Of a stretch of DNA of 64,000 nucleotides, positions 9,206 to 17,472 are shown in pieces. Location of the stretch: NCBI RefSeq assembly GCF_900168195.1, contig NZ_FUYX01000010.1:124001-188000 (forward strand), written 5' to 3'. This DNA comes from Allobosea thiooxidans (lineage in GTDB: Bacteria > Pseudomonadota > Alphaproteobacteria > Rhizobiales > Beijerinckiaceae). The notes beneath the pieces were generated by a model that was given only the letters and a program-made list of their open reading frames with translations, made no database searches and had not been told where the DNA came from. Position 1 is the stretch's first letter. Every line of letters starts with the position of its first letter. Position numbers and translations under genes: made by a program.

Positions 9206-9255
9206 GCCGTCATTGCGAGGAGCGTGAGCTCCGAAGCTGCGCTCGCAATGACGGC
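9206..9255. repeat. Hairpin-forming repeat between iolD and iolE
   Basis: GCCGTCATTGCGAG and CTCGCAATGACGGC are perfect 14-bp inverted arms, with a smaller GAGC/GCTC hairpin between. It is an intergenic palindrome inside the operon, so it may act on mRNA stability rather than end transcription. Confidence 0.7.
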
Positions 9256-9281
9256 AGAGGCCATCATCAGGAAAGACTCAT

Positions 9282-10166
9282 ATGATCCGCATCGGCGCGA
9301 ACCCCATCGGCTGGTCGAATGACGACATGCTGGAGATCGGCGGCGACATCCCGCTCGAAACCTGCCTGAAGGAGGCGCGCGAGGCCGGCTTCACCGGCAT
9401 GGAGCTCGGCAACAAGTTCCCGCGCGAGGCGAGCAAGCTGAAGCCGATCCTCGAAGCCCATGGCCATGCCCTGGTCTCGGGCTGGTACTCCACCGAACTC
9501 CTGGTCCGCGACGTTGCCGCCGAAATGGATGCGGTGAAGGCCCATGCGACGCTGCTGCGCGACATGGGCTGCTCGGTCCTGATCGCGGCCGAGACCTCGA
9601 ACGCGATCCATTCGGACATCACCAAGCCGCTCTCGGCCCGGCCCGTCCTGCCGAAGAACCGCTGGGACGAATTCGGCGCGCGCTACACCAATTTCGCGGA
9701 AGCGGTGAAGGCGGAATACGGGCTGCAGCTCGTCTACCACCACCATATGGGTACGGTGGTGCAGACCGAGGCCGAGATCGACCGGTTCATGGGCGTCACC
9801 GGCGCCGCGGTCGGCCTGCTGCTCGACACCGGCCACGCCACCTGGGGCGGTGGCGACCCGGCCCGCATCGCCCGCCACTGGAAGGAGCGCATCCATCACG
9901 TCCACTGCAAGGACATCCGCGAGGTGGTGATGTGGCGCTCCAACCGCGAGGACTGGTCCTTCCTCGAATCCGTGCTCGCCGGGGTCTATACCGTGCCCGG
10001 CGACGGCCTGATCGACTATGTCCGGGTGCTCAGCGAACTGCAGGGCTATTCCGGCTGGATCGTGGTCGAGGCCGAGCAGGATCCGAAGAAGGCCGAACCC
10101 GCGCGCTACGCCAGGCTCGGACATGCCAATCTGTCGCGCTTCATCAAGGAAGCCGGGCTGATTTGA
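9282..10166 (+). CDS. iolE: IolE: myo-inosose-2 dehydratase
   Basis: This 294-residue TIM-barrel enzyme of the xylose-isomerase-like family removes water from scyllo-inosose to give trihydroxycyclohexane-1,2-dione. The N-terminus IGANPIGWSNDD is characteristic of IolE. LLDTGHATWGGGDP, HHVHCKDIR and the late VVEAEQDP are the metal-binding and active-site segments expected of the family. AGGAAAGACTCAT precedes the ATG at 9282. It lies 83 bp after iolD, with a hairpin repeat in the gap. Confidence 0.95.
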   Translation: MIRIGANPIGWSNDDMLEIGGDIPLETCLKEAREAGFTGMELGNKFPREASKLKPILEAHGHALVSGWYSTELLVRDVAAEMDAVKAHATLLRDMGCSVLIAAETSNAIHSDITKPLSARPVLPKNRWDEFGARYTNFAEAVKAEYGLQLVYHHHMGTVVQTEAEIDRFMGVTGAAVGLLLDTGHATWGGGDPARIARHWKERIHHVHCKDIREVVMWRSNREDWSFLESVLAGVYTVPGDGLIDYVRVLSELQGYSGWIVVEAEQDPKKAEPARYARLGHANLSRFIKEAGLI

Positions 10167-10174
10167 TTGCTGCC

Positions 10175-10250
10175 GTCATTCTCGGGCGGAGCGGAGCTCC
10201 GACCCGGGAATCTCGATCGGGAGAGGTTCGGGTCAGGCCCGAACATGACG
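10175..10250. repeat. Palindromic intergenic repeat, family D, copy 2
   Basis: The ends GTCATTCTCGGGCGGAGC and GTTCGGGTCAGGCCCGAACATGAC resemble the element at 4213-4316. The centre is shorter. It lies between iolE and iolB. Confidence 0.65.
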
Positions 10251-10274
10251 AGTCTACCAGGTAGGAACCCCTCG

Positions 10275-11072
10275 ATGTCCCATCTCAAGGTCAAACCCGC
10301 CGGCAGCCATGGCCGCGTCACCCATGTCACGCCGGAAAGCGCCGGCTGGACCTATGTCGGCTTTGACCTGCACCGCCTGAAGCCGGGCGAAACCGTCTCG
10401 GCCAGGACCGGCGACCGCGAAGCCTGCCTCGTCTTCGTCACCGGCAAGGGCAAGACCGCGGCCGGCGGCGCGGCGCTGGGCGAGCTCGGGAGCCGCATGA
10501 GCCCCTTCGAGGGCAAGCCGTGGTCGGTCTATATCCCGCAGGGCTCGGACTGGTCCGTCACCGCCACCACCGAACTCGAGCTCGCCGTCTGCACGGCTCC
10601 CGGCCTCGGCGGCGGCCTGCCGGTGCGCGTCATCGAGCCCGATGATCTCGGCCAGGAGATTCGCGGCAAGGGCTCGAACACCCGCCACGTCACCAACATC
10701 CTGCCTGAGAGCGAGCCTGCGGATTCGCTGCTAGTCGTCGAGGTCATCACGCCGGCCGGCAACACCTCGAGCTACCCGCCGCACAAGCACGACCGGGACG
10801 ACCTGCCGCGCGAATCCCATCTGGAAGAGACCTATTATCACCGTCTCAACCCGCCGCAGGGCTTCGGTTTCCAGCGCGTCTATACCGACGACCGCAGCCT
10901 CGATGAGGCAATGGCGATCGAAGACGGCGACGTCGTGCTGGTGCCGAAGGGCTATCACCCCTGCGCCACCTGCCACGGCTACGATCTCTATTATCTCAAC
11001 GTCATGGCCGGCCCGAAGCGGACCTGGAAATTCCACAACGCCACCGAACACGAGTGGCTGTTGAAGGGCTGA
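10275..11072 (+). CDS. iolB: IolB: 5-deoxy-glucuronate isomerase
   Basis: The protein has 265 residues and belongs to the KduI/IolB double-cupin family. It isomerises 5-deoxy-D-glucuronate to 5-dehydro-2-deoxy-D-gluconate, the substrate of IolC. Family marks are SSYPPHKHD with metal-ligand histidines, the LEETYYHR segment with a conserved Glu, and VLVPKGYHPC near the C-terminus. The ATG at 10275 has GTAGGA upstream; the reading frame extends back into the repeat but codes nothing plausible there. It is the last gene of the inositol run. Confidence 0.95.
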   Translation: MSHLKVKPAGSHGRVTHVTPESAGWTYVGFDLHRLKPGETVSARTGDREACLVFVTGKGKTAAGGAALGELGSRMSPFEGKPWSVYIPQGSDWSVTATTELELAVCTAPGLGGGLPVRVIEPDDLGQEIRGKGSNTRHVTNILPESEPADSLLVVEVITPAGNTSSYPPHKHDRDDLPRESHLEETYYHRLNPPQGFGFQRVYTDDRSLDEAMAIEDGDVVLVPKGYHPCATCHGYDLYYLNVMAGPKRTWKFHNATEHEWLLKG

Positions 11073-11090
11073 AGCCCCGCGACGCAGGGC

Positions 11091-11156
11091 AGATCCCGGA
11101 ATCCATCAGGGGCGCCGACGCTCCATGATGGTTCCGGGGCGGCCCCGGAATGACGG
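11091..11156. repeat. Degenerate palindromic repeat after iolB
   Basis: GGTTCCGGGGCGGCCCCGGAAT is a short hairpin. The flanking part (ATCCCGGAATCCATCA before, TGATGG after) folds around it. The arm GTTCCGGGGC also appears in the repeat at 39266. It sits in the gap before the convergent lipoprotein gene and may end transcription from both sides. Confidence 0.45.
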
Positions 11157-11191
11157 CGGCCTTCGTTGCGGGTGAGGAAGCCCTGCCCGGC

Positions 11192-11500
11192 TCAGGGGTT
11201 ACATTTATAGATGGTGCCCTTGCTGTCGGGCCCCTTCCACTTGATGTCGGCAACGCTGGCGAGGACATGGGTGCCGCCCTGCTCGGCAGCGGCAATCTTC
11301 AGGCGCGTGATCACCGAATCGCGCGTCTTGTCGAGGGGCATGATCGCATGAGCCTGCGACTGGCCGTCGATTTCGCCGATCTTCTGGCAGTTCTCCACAA
11401 CGCCCTTCGCGTCGGTGACCACGACGACGCTGCTGCGCGAGGTGTGATAGGCGCAGGCGCCGAGCAGAAGCGCAGGCAAAAGGATGAAAAAGCGCGTCAT
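11192..11500 (-). CDS. DUF4156-type outer-membrane lipoprotein
   Basis: The protein has 102 residues. The N-terminus MTRFFILLPALLLGACAY is a lipoprotein signal with a clear lipobox (LLGAC), so lipid attachment at Cys16 is expected. The mature part holds VVTDAKGVVENCQKIGEI and AAAEQGGTHVL, which resemble DUF4156, a small RcsF-related family. The reading frame runs further upstream to 11704, but that part has no signal-peptide logic, so 11500 is the start. The function is unknown; an envelope stress-sensing or structural role would fit the family. Confidence 0.7.
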   Translation of the reverse strand: MTRFFILLPALLLGACAYHTSRSSVVVVTDAKGVVENCQKIGEIDGQSQAHAIMPLDKTRDSVITRLKIAAAEQGGTHVLASVADIKWKGPDSKGTIYKCNP

Positions 11501-11757
11501 TGTCACGGTCCGGGCAGCCTTGATCGATCGAACTCCATGTTCCGCCGCTTTGCCGCAAAAGCAAGTCCGGGATGCAGGCGATCCGGCATCAACGACACCC
11601 GCCCCTGCGGAAATCGATCGATTAGCCGGTAATTTCGACGATTTCTCACGAATTTCCCCCGTGAACTTTACCGTAACGCCAGTGCCATTCTTGACCTCGG
11701 CCAAAGGCTGCTCTTAAGTCCCCGACGGGCCAATGGGAGGCTGAAAAAGGATAGATT

Positions 11758-12054
11758 ATGCGTAGCATTTTGATCGTTGGGGCCATGGCGGCGCTGCTGG
11801 CCGGTTGCCAGACCGCCCAGGAATCGATGGCCGACGCCGAAGTCACCTGCGAGGCTCAGGGCTTCCGCCCCGGCACCCGCGCCTATCAGCAGTGCCGCTC
11901 GGCCAACTATGTCGAGAACCGTCGCGCCTCGAACGAGGCTGGCAGCGCTGTCGCCGCTGGCGTCGCGGCCGGCGTCGTCGGTGGCGCGATCGCCGCTGGC
12001 GCCAGCCGCCACTACTATGGCGGCTACTACGGCCCGCGCCGCTACTGGTGGTGA
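11758..12054 (+). CDS. Small lipoprotein with glycine-zipper-like segment
   Basis: The protein has 98 residues. The signal MRSILIVGAMAALLAGCQT ends in a lipobox (LLAGC) with Cys17 as the likely lipid anchor. The middle part has two further Cys and the motif QGFRPGTRAYQQC. Residues about 63-83 are a small-residue (A, G, V) stretch like a glycine zipper, followed by a Tyr- and Gly-rich tail ending in YWW. AAAAGGATAG lies just before the ATG. A strong terminator follows, so this is probably a single-gene transcript. The function is unknown. Confidence 0.75.
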   Translation: MRSILIVGAMAALLAGCQTAQESMADAEVTCEAQGFRPGTRAYQQCRSANYVENRRASNEAGSAVAAGVAAGVVGGAIAAGASRHYYGGYYGPRRYWW

Positions 12055-12095
12055 GCTAGCGGGGCCCACTCCCTCGGAAGGCCCCTCGAAACAAC

Positions 12096-12128
12096 AAGCC
12101 CTGCGGCGCCTCACGCCGCAGGGCTTTT
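12096..12128 (+). terminator. Rho-independent terminator, probably bidirectional
   Basis: A perfect 13-bp stem (AAGCCCTGCGGCG with its complement) around a 5-base loop is followed by TTT. The A residues at the left end give a short U-run for the opposite strand as well. It separates the lipoprotein gene from the convergent gene ending at 12142. Confidence 0.85.
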
Positions 12129-12141
12129 CGGCTGAAAGCCG

Positions 12142-12807
12142 TCAGCGTCGCGCCGCTCGCTTGCGCGGCGGCGAAGTCGCCGGCTGCTCCTTGGCCGAAG
12201 CCGAGGTCAGGAGCGAGCCGATGACATAGACGGCGAGCCCGAGCCCCACCAGCGCCGCCATCGGCTCCCGCTCCGCCCGCTTCGCCAGCATGCGCCCGCC
12301 CCGATCGGCATAGTCGCGGGCCAACGCCGCATAGTCGCCGGCGCGGTCGGCATAGTCCTCGGCGGCCTCGCGCCGGGCGCCGAGCCAGTTGCTGCCCATC
12401 TTGACGGCGCGCTGGCCGGCCTCCGCCGCCTCGGAGCCGTGATCGCTCAGCCAGCCGCGCAGGCGCCCGTAATCGGGCTGGTAGCGTTCCCAGCGCGAAG
12501 TCGGCCGGCTCCGCAGCGTGGCCCAGGCGATCAGCCCGACGCTCAGCGCGCCGAGCCCGAAGGCCATCAGCGGGTGCCGTTCGACAGAGCCCGCGACGGC
12601 CTGCCCGCCCTCGCGCACGGTCTCGAGCGGATCGGCCTCATCCCAGGCCTCCTTCGCCCGGCCATAACCCTCCTTCACCGTCTCGCTTGCCTTGTCGGCC
12701 ATCTCCGCTGCCTTGCCGCGCAGGGTGCGCACCGTGCCGGCGGCACCGTCGCCGGTCGTCTCGGCATCCCCCGGCATGTCGGGCGGAAAGCTGTTGGTGA
12801 TCGCCAT
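12142..12807 (-). CDS. DUF883/ElaB-like membrane protein
   Basis: The protein has 221 residues. The N-terminal half is polar and helix-forming, with an acidic stretch and a SETVKEGYGRAKEA-type amphipathic region. It is followed by the ERHPLMAFGLGALSVGLIAWATL membrane segment (about 80-100), which resembles the C-terminal anchor of ElaB/YqjD (DUF883) proteins. A second similar membrane segment, EREPMAALVGLGLAVYVIGSLL, occurs near the C-terminus, so it looks like two copies of the anchor motif. GGAGAG lies 7 bases before the ATG at 12807. ElaB-type proteins bind ribosomes or are stress-linked; here the function is only suggested. Confidence 0.6.
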   Translation of the reverse strand: MAITNSFPPDMPGDAETTGDGAAGTVRTLRGKAAEMADKASETVKEGYGRAKEAWDEADPLETVREGGQAVAGSVERHPLMAFGLGALSVGLIAWATLRSRPTSRWERYQPDYGRLRGWLSDHGSEAAEAGQRAVKMGSNWLGARREAAEDYADRAGDYAALARDYADRGGRMLAKRAEREPMAALVGLGLAVYVIGSLLTSASAKEQPATSPPRKRAARR

Positions 12808-12990
12808 AGCGGTCTCTCCGTTTCTGAAACTCACGCCCAGTCAACCGCGGAGGCCGGCCGGTGTTCCGGCGCAGAACCGAAAACGGATATGCGCAGCTGG
12901 GTCGGCTTTCTTCATCTGTCGGCCATGCCGCCGTCATGATTGCATGCGATCCACCGCGGAACAGGGGCAGTCAACGAGAAGGAGACGCGC

Positions 12991-13200
12991 ATGCACGTTC
13001 AGCACCTCCAGATCGCTCATCCCTCGGTTCTCTCGGATCCCGAATGGATCGCGCTGGAAAGCATCGAAGAAGAGACCCGGCATTTCATCTTCGACGAGAC
13101 GATGCTCTACGCCCTCAAGGATCGCGGCCTCGTCGAGTCGGACGGAGCCATCTGGCGTGTGACCCAGATCGGCCAGCGGCGGCTCAGCGAACGCGTCTGA
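12991..13200 (+). CDS. Small hypothetical protein
   Basis: The protein has 69 residues and is soluble, with no signal peptide or membrane segment. The C-terminal half (FDETMLYALKDRGLVESDGAIWRVTQIGQRRL) resembles a small winged-helix end, with a helix, a turn and a two-strand wing ending in a G-x-x-L. GAAGGAGA lies 5 bases before the ATG at 12991, a strong signal that it is real; an upstream in-frame ATG at 12940 has none. I do not recognise a family. Confidence 0.6.
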   Translation: MHVQHLQIAHPSVLSDPEWIALESIEEETRHFIFDETMLYALKDRGLVESDGAIWRVTQIGQRRLSERV

Positions 13201-13338
13201 GCCCGGCCGGTTGCCGGAAATACCTGTCATCATTGCCGAAATCACGCCCGCCGCATGGCGGGCTTTTCGACGGCGCTGGACAATCTCCGGCGCCGTCGCC
13301 ATGTCGGGGCTTCGTTTCCGACATGCCGCCGAGGTGCC

Positions 13339-13659
13339 ATGGCCAAGCCTGTTTCGATCACCATCTCACATGACCTCGGCCGCGACGGCGCACTGAACCG
13401 CCTGCGCAGCGGCCTCGACCGCATCCGCGACAAGCTCGGCATGGTCAGGATGCAGCTCGTCGAGGAGAACTGGCAGGGCGACAGCCTGCATTTCGGTGTG
13501 GCGGCGCTCGGCCACACCGTCCGCGGCCGGGTCGATGTCGAGGAGGCCCTGGTGCGGGTGGAGGTGACGCTGCCCTGGATGCTCGCCGTCTTCGCCGAGA
13601 AGCTCAAGATCGGCGTCGAGAAGCAGGGCCAGATCCTGCTGGAGAAGCCGAAGGCCTGA
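13339..13659 (+). CDS. Polyhydroxyalkanoic acid system (PHA_gran_rgn) family protein
   Basis: The protein has 106 residues. The pattern fits the small PHA granule-region family (PF09650): a basic N-terminal helix (GALNRLRSGLDRIRDKLG), then beta strands with WQGDSLHF and VRGRVDVEEALVRVEVTLPWML, and a C-terminal helix ending in QGQILLEKPK. Such proteins are found with polyhydroxyalkanoate metabolism. A 3-hydroxybutyrate dehydrogenase lies about 4 kb downstream. The ATG at 13339 has GAGG upstream. Confidence 0.7.
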   Translation: MAKPVSITISHDLGRDGALNRLRSGLDRIRDKLGMVRMQLVEENWQGDSLHFGVAALGHTVRGRVDVEEALVRVEVTLPWMLAVFAEKLKIGVEKQGQILLEKPKA

Positions 13660-13846
13660 GAGCCCGCGCCGGTTCGGGGAAACGGAACTTGCCGCGGCGG
13701 CATCCCGCCGCCGGGCAGCGGCGCGAATTGCGGCAGCCCGCGCCCAAAAAGACGTACGTCCTTCGGTTGAAATCCCGCCCCCCAGTCCCCATGCTCCGAA
13801 CGTTCCAGCATTTTCCATTGCCTGACGTTTCGGATTCGGGAGACCC

Positions 13847-15796
13847 ATGCATCACGGCCCGCTGATCGCCATTATCGTCGCGGGCCTCGGCCTGGCTTTC
13901 GTCTTCGGGGCCATCGCCCAAAGACTGCGGATTTCTCCCCTCGTCGGCTATCTCGTCGCGGGCGTCGCCGTCGGCCCCTTCACGCCGGGATTCGTCGCCG
14001 ACCAGGGCCTCGCCAACCAGCTGGCCGAGATCGGCGTCATCCTGCTGATGTTCGGCGTCGGCCTGCACTTCTCCCTGAAGGACCTCCTGTCGGTGAAGAC
14101 GATCGCCGTGCCCGGCGCCGTCGTCCAGATCGGCATCGCGACCCTGCTCGGGCTCGGCCTCGGCACGCTGCTCGGCTGGAGCCCGTTCTCCGGCGCCGTC
14201 TTCGGCCTCGCCCTCTCCACCGCCTCCACCGTGGTGCTGCTGCGCGCCCTGCAGGAGCGGCGCCTGGTCCAGACCGAACGGGGCCGGATCGCCGTCGGCT
14301 GGCTGATCGTCGAGGACATCGCCATGGTGCTGGCGCTCGTCCTGCTGCCGGTCCTGGCCGAGGTGCTCAACGGCACGCCATCCGGTGGCAGCGCCCCGCT
14401 GGCGACCCGCTTCGACCTCGGCGTCTGGGGCGTGCTGGGGCTGACCTTCGCCAAGCTCGTCGGCTTCCTCGCCTTCATGCTCGTGGTCGGCCGGCGCGTC
14501 ATCCCCTGGGTGCTGCACTGGGTCGCCCATACCGGCTCGCGCGAGCTCTTCCGCCTGGCGGTGCTCGCGGTCGCGCTGGGCGTCGCCTATTCGGCGGCAA
14601 CCCTGTTCGGCGTCTCCTTCGCGCTCGGTGCCTTCTTCGCCGGCATGATCCTGTCCGAATCCCCGCTGTCCCAGCGCGCGGCGGAAGAGACGTTGCCGCT
14701 GCGCGATGCCTTCGCCGTGCTGTTCTTCGTTTCGGTCGGCATGCTGTTCGACCCGGGAATCCTTGTGCGGGCGCCATGGGCGCTCATCGGCACGCTCGCC
14801 ATCATCCTGATCGGAAAATCCGTCGCGGCCTGGCTGATCGTGCGTGCCTTCGGCCGGTCGAACGCGGTGGCGCTGACGATCTCCGGCTCGCTCGCGCAGA
14901 TCGGCGAATTCTCCTTCATCCTCGCCGGCCTCGGCACCGCGCTCGGCATCCTGCCGCCGCAGGGGCGCGACCTCATCCTGGCCGGCGCCATCCTCTCGAT
15001 CCTGTTCAACCCGGTGATGTTCGCGCTCGTCGACCGCTTTGCGGCCGAGGCCCCGGCGGCGAAGCCCAAGCCGGCGGTGCCGGCCGCGGAAGCCGGAGAC
15101 GCCGATGAGAGCCCGGCGCCCGAGCCTCAGCCGGACGCACCGCCCGAGCGCGACCTTACGCCGACCGCCCTCACCGACCACATCGTCGTCGTCGGCTATG
15201 GCCGCGTCGGCAGCCTGCTCGGCGCCGGCCTGCTCGCGCAGGGCACGAAGCTGCTGGTGATCGAGGACAATCCGAACGCCGTCGAGACGGCGAAGCGCGA
15301 TGGCGCCGAGCTGCTCATCGGCAATGCCGCTGATCCGGAGGTACTCTCGGCAGCCGGCCTCGGCCGGGCGGTGAGGCTCTTCGTCGCCATTCCCGGCAGC
15401 TTCGAGGCCGGACAGGTCTGCGAGCAGGCCCGCCGCGAGAATCCGGCCCTGCCGATCATCGCCCGCGCCCATTCGGACCCCGAGGTCGCGCATCTGACCA
15501 AATGCGGCGCGACCCTGACCATCATGGGCGAGGCCGAGATCGCGCGGGCGATGCTGGGCCTGTGCCGGAACCTCGCCTGCACGGCGAAGCCGGAGGCGGA
15601 GACGGACGCAAAGCCGGAAACTGAGGTTGAGGCTGAGGCGGACGCTGAGGCCAAGCCGGAAGCGGCCACAGAAGCGACGGAGCCGGCGGCCAACCTGGAG
15701 GCGGGCGCTCCGGTCAAGCCCGGCGAGCCTCGCAGGCTGAAGCCGCGCACCTCCGCGCGGGGCCCCGCATCCGAGGACCCGCCGGCCGCGGCCTGA
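13847..15796 (+). CDS. ybaL: YbaL-type monovalent cation:proton antiporter (CPA2) with TrkA-N domain
   Basis: The protein has 649 residues. The first 390 or so form a Na+/H+-exchanger type membrane domain with 12-13 segments, including LVGYLVAGVAVGPFTPG and the conserved FGVSFALGAFFAGM. A Rossmann RCK/TrkA-N domain follows from about residue 445 (HIVVVGYGRVGSLLGAGL), ending near 580. Such proteins export K+ or Na+ under control of a nucleotide ligand. Two low-complexity stretches are unusual: an Ala/Pro/Glu linker around residues 400-435, and an Ala-Glu-rich C-terminal tail of about 65 residues after the RCK domain. It stands alone, with a hairpin behind it. Confidence 0.85.
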   Translation: MHHGPLIAIIVAGLGLAFVFGAIAQRLRISPLVGYLVAGVAVGPFTPGFVADQGLANQLAEIGVILLMFGVGLHFSLKDLLSVKTIAVPGAVVQIGIATLLGLGLGTLLGWSPFSGAVFGLALSTASTVVLLRALQERRLVQTERGRIAVGWLIVEDIAMVLALVLLPVLAEVLNGTPSGGSAPLATRFDLGVWGVLGLTFAKLVGFLAFMLVVGRRVIPWVLHWVAHTGSRELFRLAVLAVALGVAYSAATLFGVSFALGAFFAGMILSESPLSQRAAEETLPLRDAFAVLFFVSVGMLFDPGILVRAPWALIGTLAIILIGKSVAAWLIVRAFGRSNAVALTISGSLAQIGEFSFILAGLGTALGILPPQGRDLILAGAILSILFNPVMFALVDRFAAEAPAAKPKPAVPAAEAGDADESPAPEPQPDAPPERDLTPTALTDHIVVVGYGRVGSLLGAGLLAQGTKLLVIEDNPNAVETAKRDGAELLIGNAADPEVLSAAGLGRAVRLFVAIPGSFEAGQVCEQARRENPALPIIARAHSDPEVAHLTKCGATLTIMGEAEIARAMLGLCRNLACTAKPEAETDAKPETEVEAEADAEAKPEAATEATEPAANLEAGAPVKPGEPRRLKPRTSARGPASEDPPAAA

Positions 15797-15803
15797 ACGC
15801 GAA

Positions 15804-15837
15804 AGGGCGGGACGTCGCGCCCCGCCCTCGCCTTTCC
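15804..15837. terminator. Hairpin terminator between convergent genes
   Basis: AGGGCGGG (15804-15811) pairs with CCCGCCCT (15821-15828), and GCCTTTCC follows. It lies between the ends of the antiporter gene and the convergent DUF3830 gene. Confidence 0.6.
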
Positions 15838-15863
15838 GGCGTCGTGATCGAGCCGTTTGCGGC

Positions 15864-16280
15864 TCAGTCGACCAGATCGAAGCGGATGTCCTGCGCGCCC
15901 TCGTAGAGCGTCTTGCGGCCGAGCGTGTAGAGGTTCTCCAGCCCCGAGGTCAGGGTGATGAAGTGGTTGCCGGAGAGCACGCCCGCCTTGCTGGCGAACT
16001 GGACGCCGCCATAGGCGAGCAGGATCTCGGTCTCGCTCACGCCGCCCGGATAGAGGATGATATGGCCCGGCGCCGGATAGGCGGTATTGTTCTCGTAGCC
16101 GACGCCGAAATCGAGATCGCCAAGCGGCATCCAGACACCCTCGCCGCTCCAGCGCACATGCACGATCTTGCTGATGAACGGCATCTGCTTCTTGAAGGCG
16201 GCGCAGGTCTTCGGGGCGGCCTCCAGCTCGAACTTCGCGTCGAATTTGTAAGGGCCGGCGGTGACGATCAGCTTGCTCAT
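15864..16280 (-). CDS. DUF3830 family protein
   Basis: The protein has 138 residues. The sequence follows the DUF3830 pattern: an APKTCAAFKKQMPF segment, VRWSGEGVWMPLGDLDFGVGYEN, the GHIILYPGGVSETEILLAYGG core and a final EGAQDIRFD. The family has a cyclophilin-like fold and often accompanies genes for breakdown of small amides or organic acids; its activity is not known to me. No signal peptide. The ATG at 16280 is the natural start, and the frame upstream of it is implausible. It is monocistronic, with no clear partner. Confidence 0.8.
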   Translation of the reverse strand: MSKLIVTAGPYKFDAKFELEAAPKTCAAFKKQMPFISKIVHVRWSGEGVWMPLGDLDFGVGYENNTAYPAPGHIILYPGGVSETEILLAYGGVQFASKAGVLSGNHFITLTSGLENLYTLGRKTLYEGAQDIRFDLVD

Positions 16281-16401
16281 GAAATCCCCGTCTTTCTTGA
16301 AATGGGCCTGGCCCCGGTGAATGGCACTGCGCCGCCCTGCCGCACAAGAGCGTTGCCGGAACAACTGCGGCGCCGGAACGTGAACGATCCCGGTGCGCCG
16401 C

Positions 16402-17472
16402 TCAGGAGATCGCGTCCTTCAGGTCGAGCGTGCTCGCCTTGCCGATCGCGGCATAGTTGCGCTTCAGCCAGCGCTTCGCTGCCGCCCGCCCCATGTCGCG
16501 CAACCTGAGCAGGAAGGACCACTCGGCATTCATCCGTGACGAGGAGGTCAGCTCCGCCAAGGGCGGGCCACCGTCGATCCGGTGCATCAGGACGCGCTTG
16601 TATTCGTCAACAGGCAGCTTGCCGGCGTCGATCAGCCGGTTGACGAAATCGATCGCGCGCAATTCGCGCAGGGTTGAGCCGTTGAAGGTGATCTCGTTGA
16701 GCCGATCCTGGATCTCGCGCGCCTTCATCGGCAGTTCCTTGCGCAGGATCGGATTGATCTGGACCAGCAGGATATCGTCGCAATTCGCCTGGTAGAACAA
16801 CGGGAACAGGGCCGGATTGCCCATATAGCCGCCGTCCCAATAGGCCTCCCGGCCGATCTCGACCGCCTGGAACACCATCGGCAGGCAGGCCGATGCCATG
16901 ACATGGTCGGGCGTCAGCTCGGCGCGCTCGAACACCGCGATCTTGCCGGTGCGGACATTGGTGGCGGCGATGAAGAGCTTCACCGCGTCACAGGCCCGGA
17001 CCTTCTCGAAATCGATCAGATCGGCGATCACGCCGCGCAGCGGGTTGATGTTGAGCGGGTTGACGTCGTAGGGGCTCGCCACCTTCGAGAACATCTCGAA
17101 GAACAGCAGGCCGGGCGGCGTGCCGTTGCGCCCCCAGGCGCCGAGCATGGTGTCGAGCAGCGAGCGCTCCGAGCCGCCATATTTGCCGTCGACGCTGATC
17201 GCGCGCCAGAAGGCCTCGAGCTTGGTACGCGCCCCGTCGGCGCCGCCGTCGATCCAGCCCTCGGCCAGCACGACCGCATTCATCGCGCCGGCGCTGGTGC
17301 CCGTCAGCGCCTCGATGCCGAGGCGGCCGTCCTCGAGGATCACGTCGAGCACGCCCCAGGTGAAGGCGCCATGCGCGCCTCCGCCCTGCAGCGCCAGCGA
17401 GACCGTCTTCTCGGCCTTCGGTCCCAGCAATCCCTTGACCGGCTCGGCCTTGCGGGAAGGACGTCCGCTCAC
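16402..17472 (-). CDS. Patatin-like phospholipase family protein
   Basis: The protein has 356 residues and is a patatin-type serine hydrolase. The glycine-rich oxyanion motif GGGAHGAFTWG lies near residue 30. The nucleophile elbow is GTSAG (about 64-68), and the catalytic Asp lies in DGGYMGNP. No signal peptide is seen, so it probably acts in the cytoplasm on lipids, or possibly on polyester granules. The start is a GTG at 17472 that overlaps the stop of the 3-hydroxybutyrate dehydrogenase by 4 bp (GTGA), a sign of translational coupling. That coupling suggests it works in 3-hydroxybutyrate or PHA turnover, which is inference from context. Confidence 0.85.
   Translation of the reverse strand: MSGRPSRKAEPVKGLLGPKAEKTVSLALQGGGAHGAFTWGVLDVILEDGRLGIEALTGTSAGAMNAVVLAEGWIDGGADGARTKLEAFWRAISVDGKYGGSERSLLDTMLGAWGRNGTPPGLLFFEMFSKVASPYDVNPLNINPLRGVIADLIDFEKVRACDAVKLFIAATNVRTGKIAVFERAELTPDHVMASACLPMVFQAVEIGREAYWDGGYMGNPALFPLFYQANCDDILLVQINPILRKELPMKAREIQDRLNEITFNGSTLRELRAIDFVNRLIDAGKLPVDEYKRVLMHRIDGGPPLAELTSSSRMNAEWSFLLRLRDMGRAAAKRWLKRNYAAIGKASTLDLKDAIS

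Noticed and set aside
5485..9267. Very long frame (1260 codons) opposite iolC and iolD
   Set aside because: Runs opposite two well recognised genes and a repeat. Composition is that of a shadow frame.
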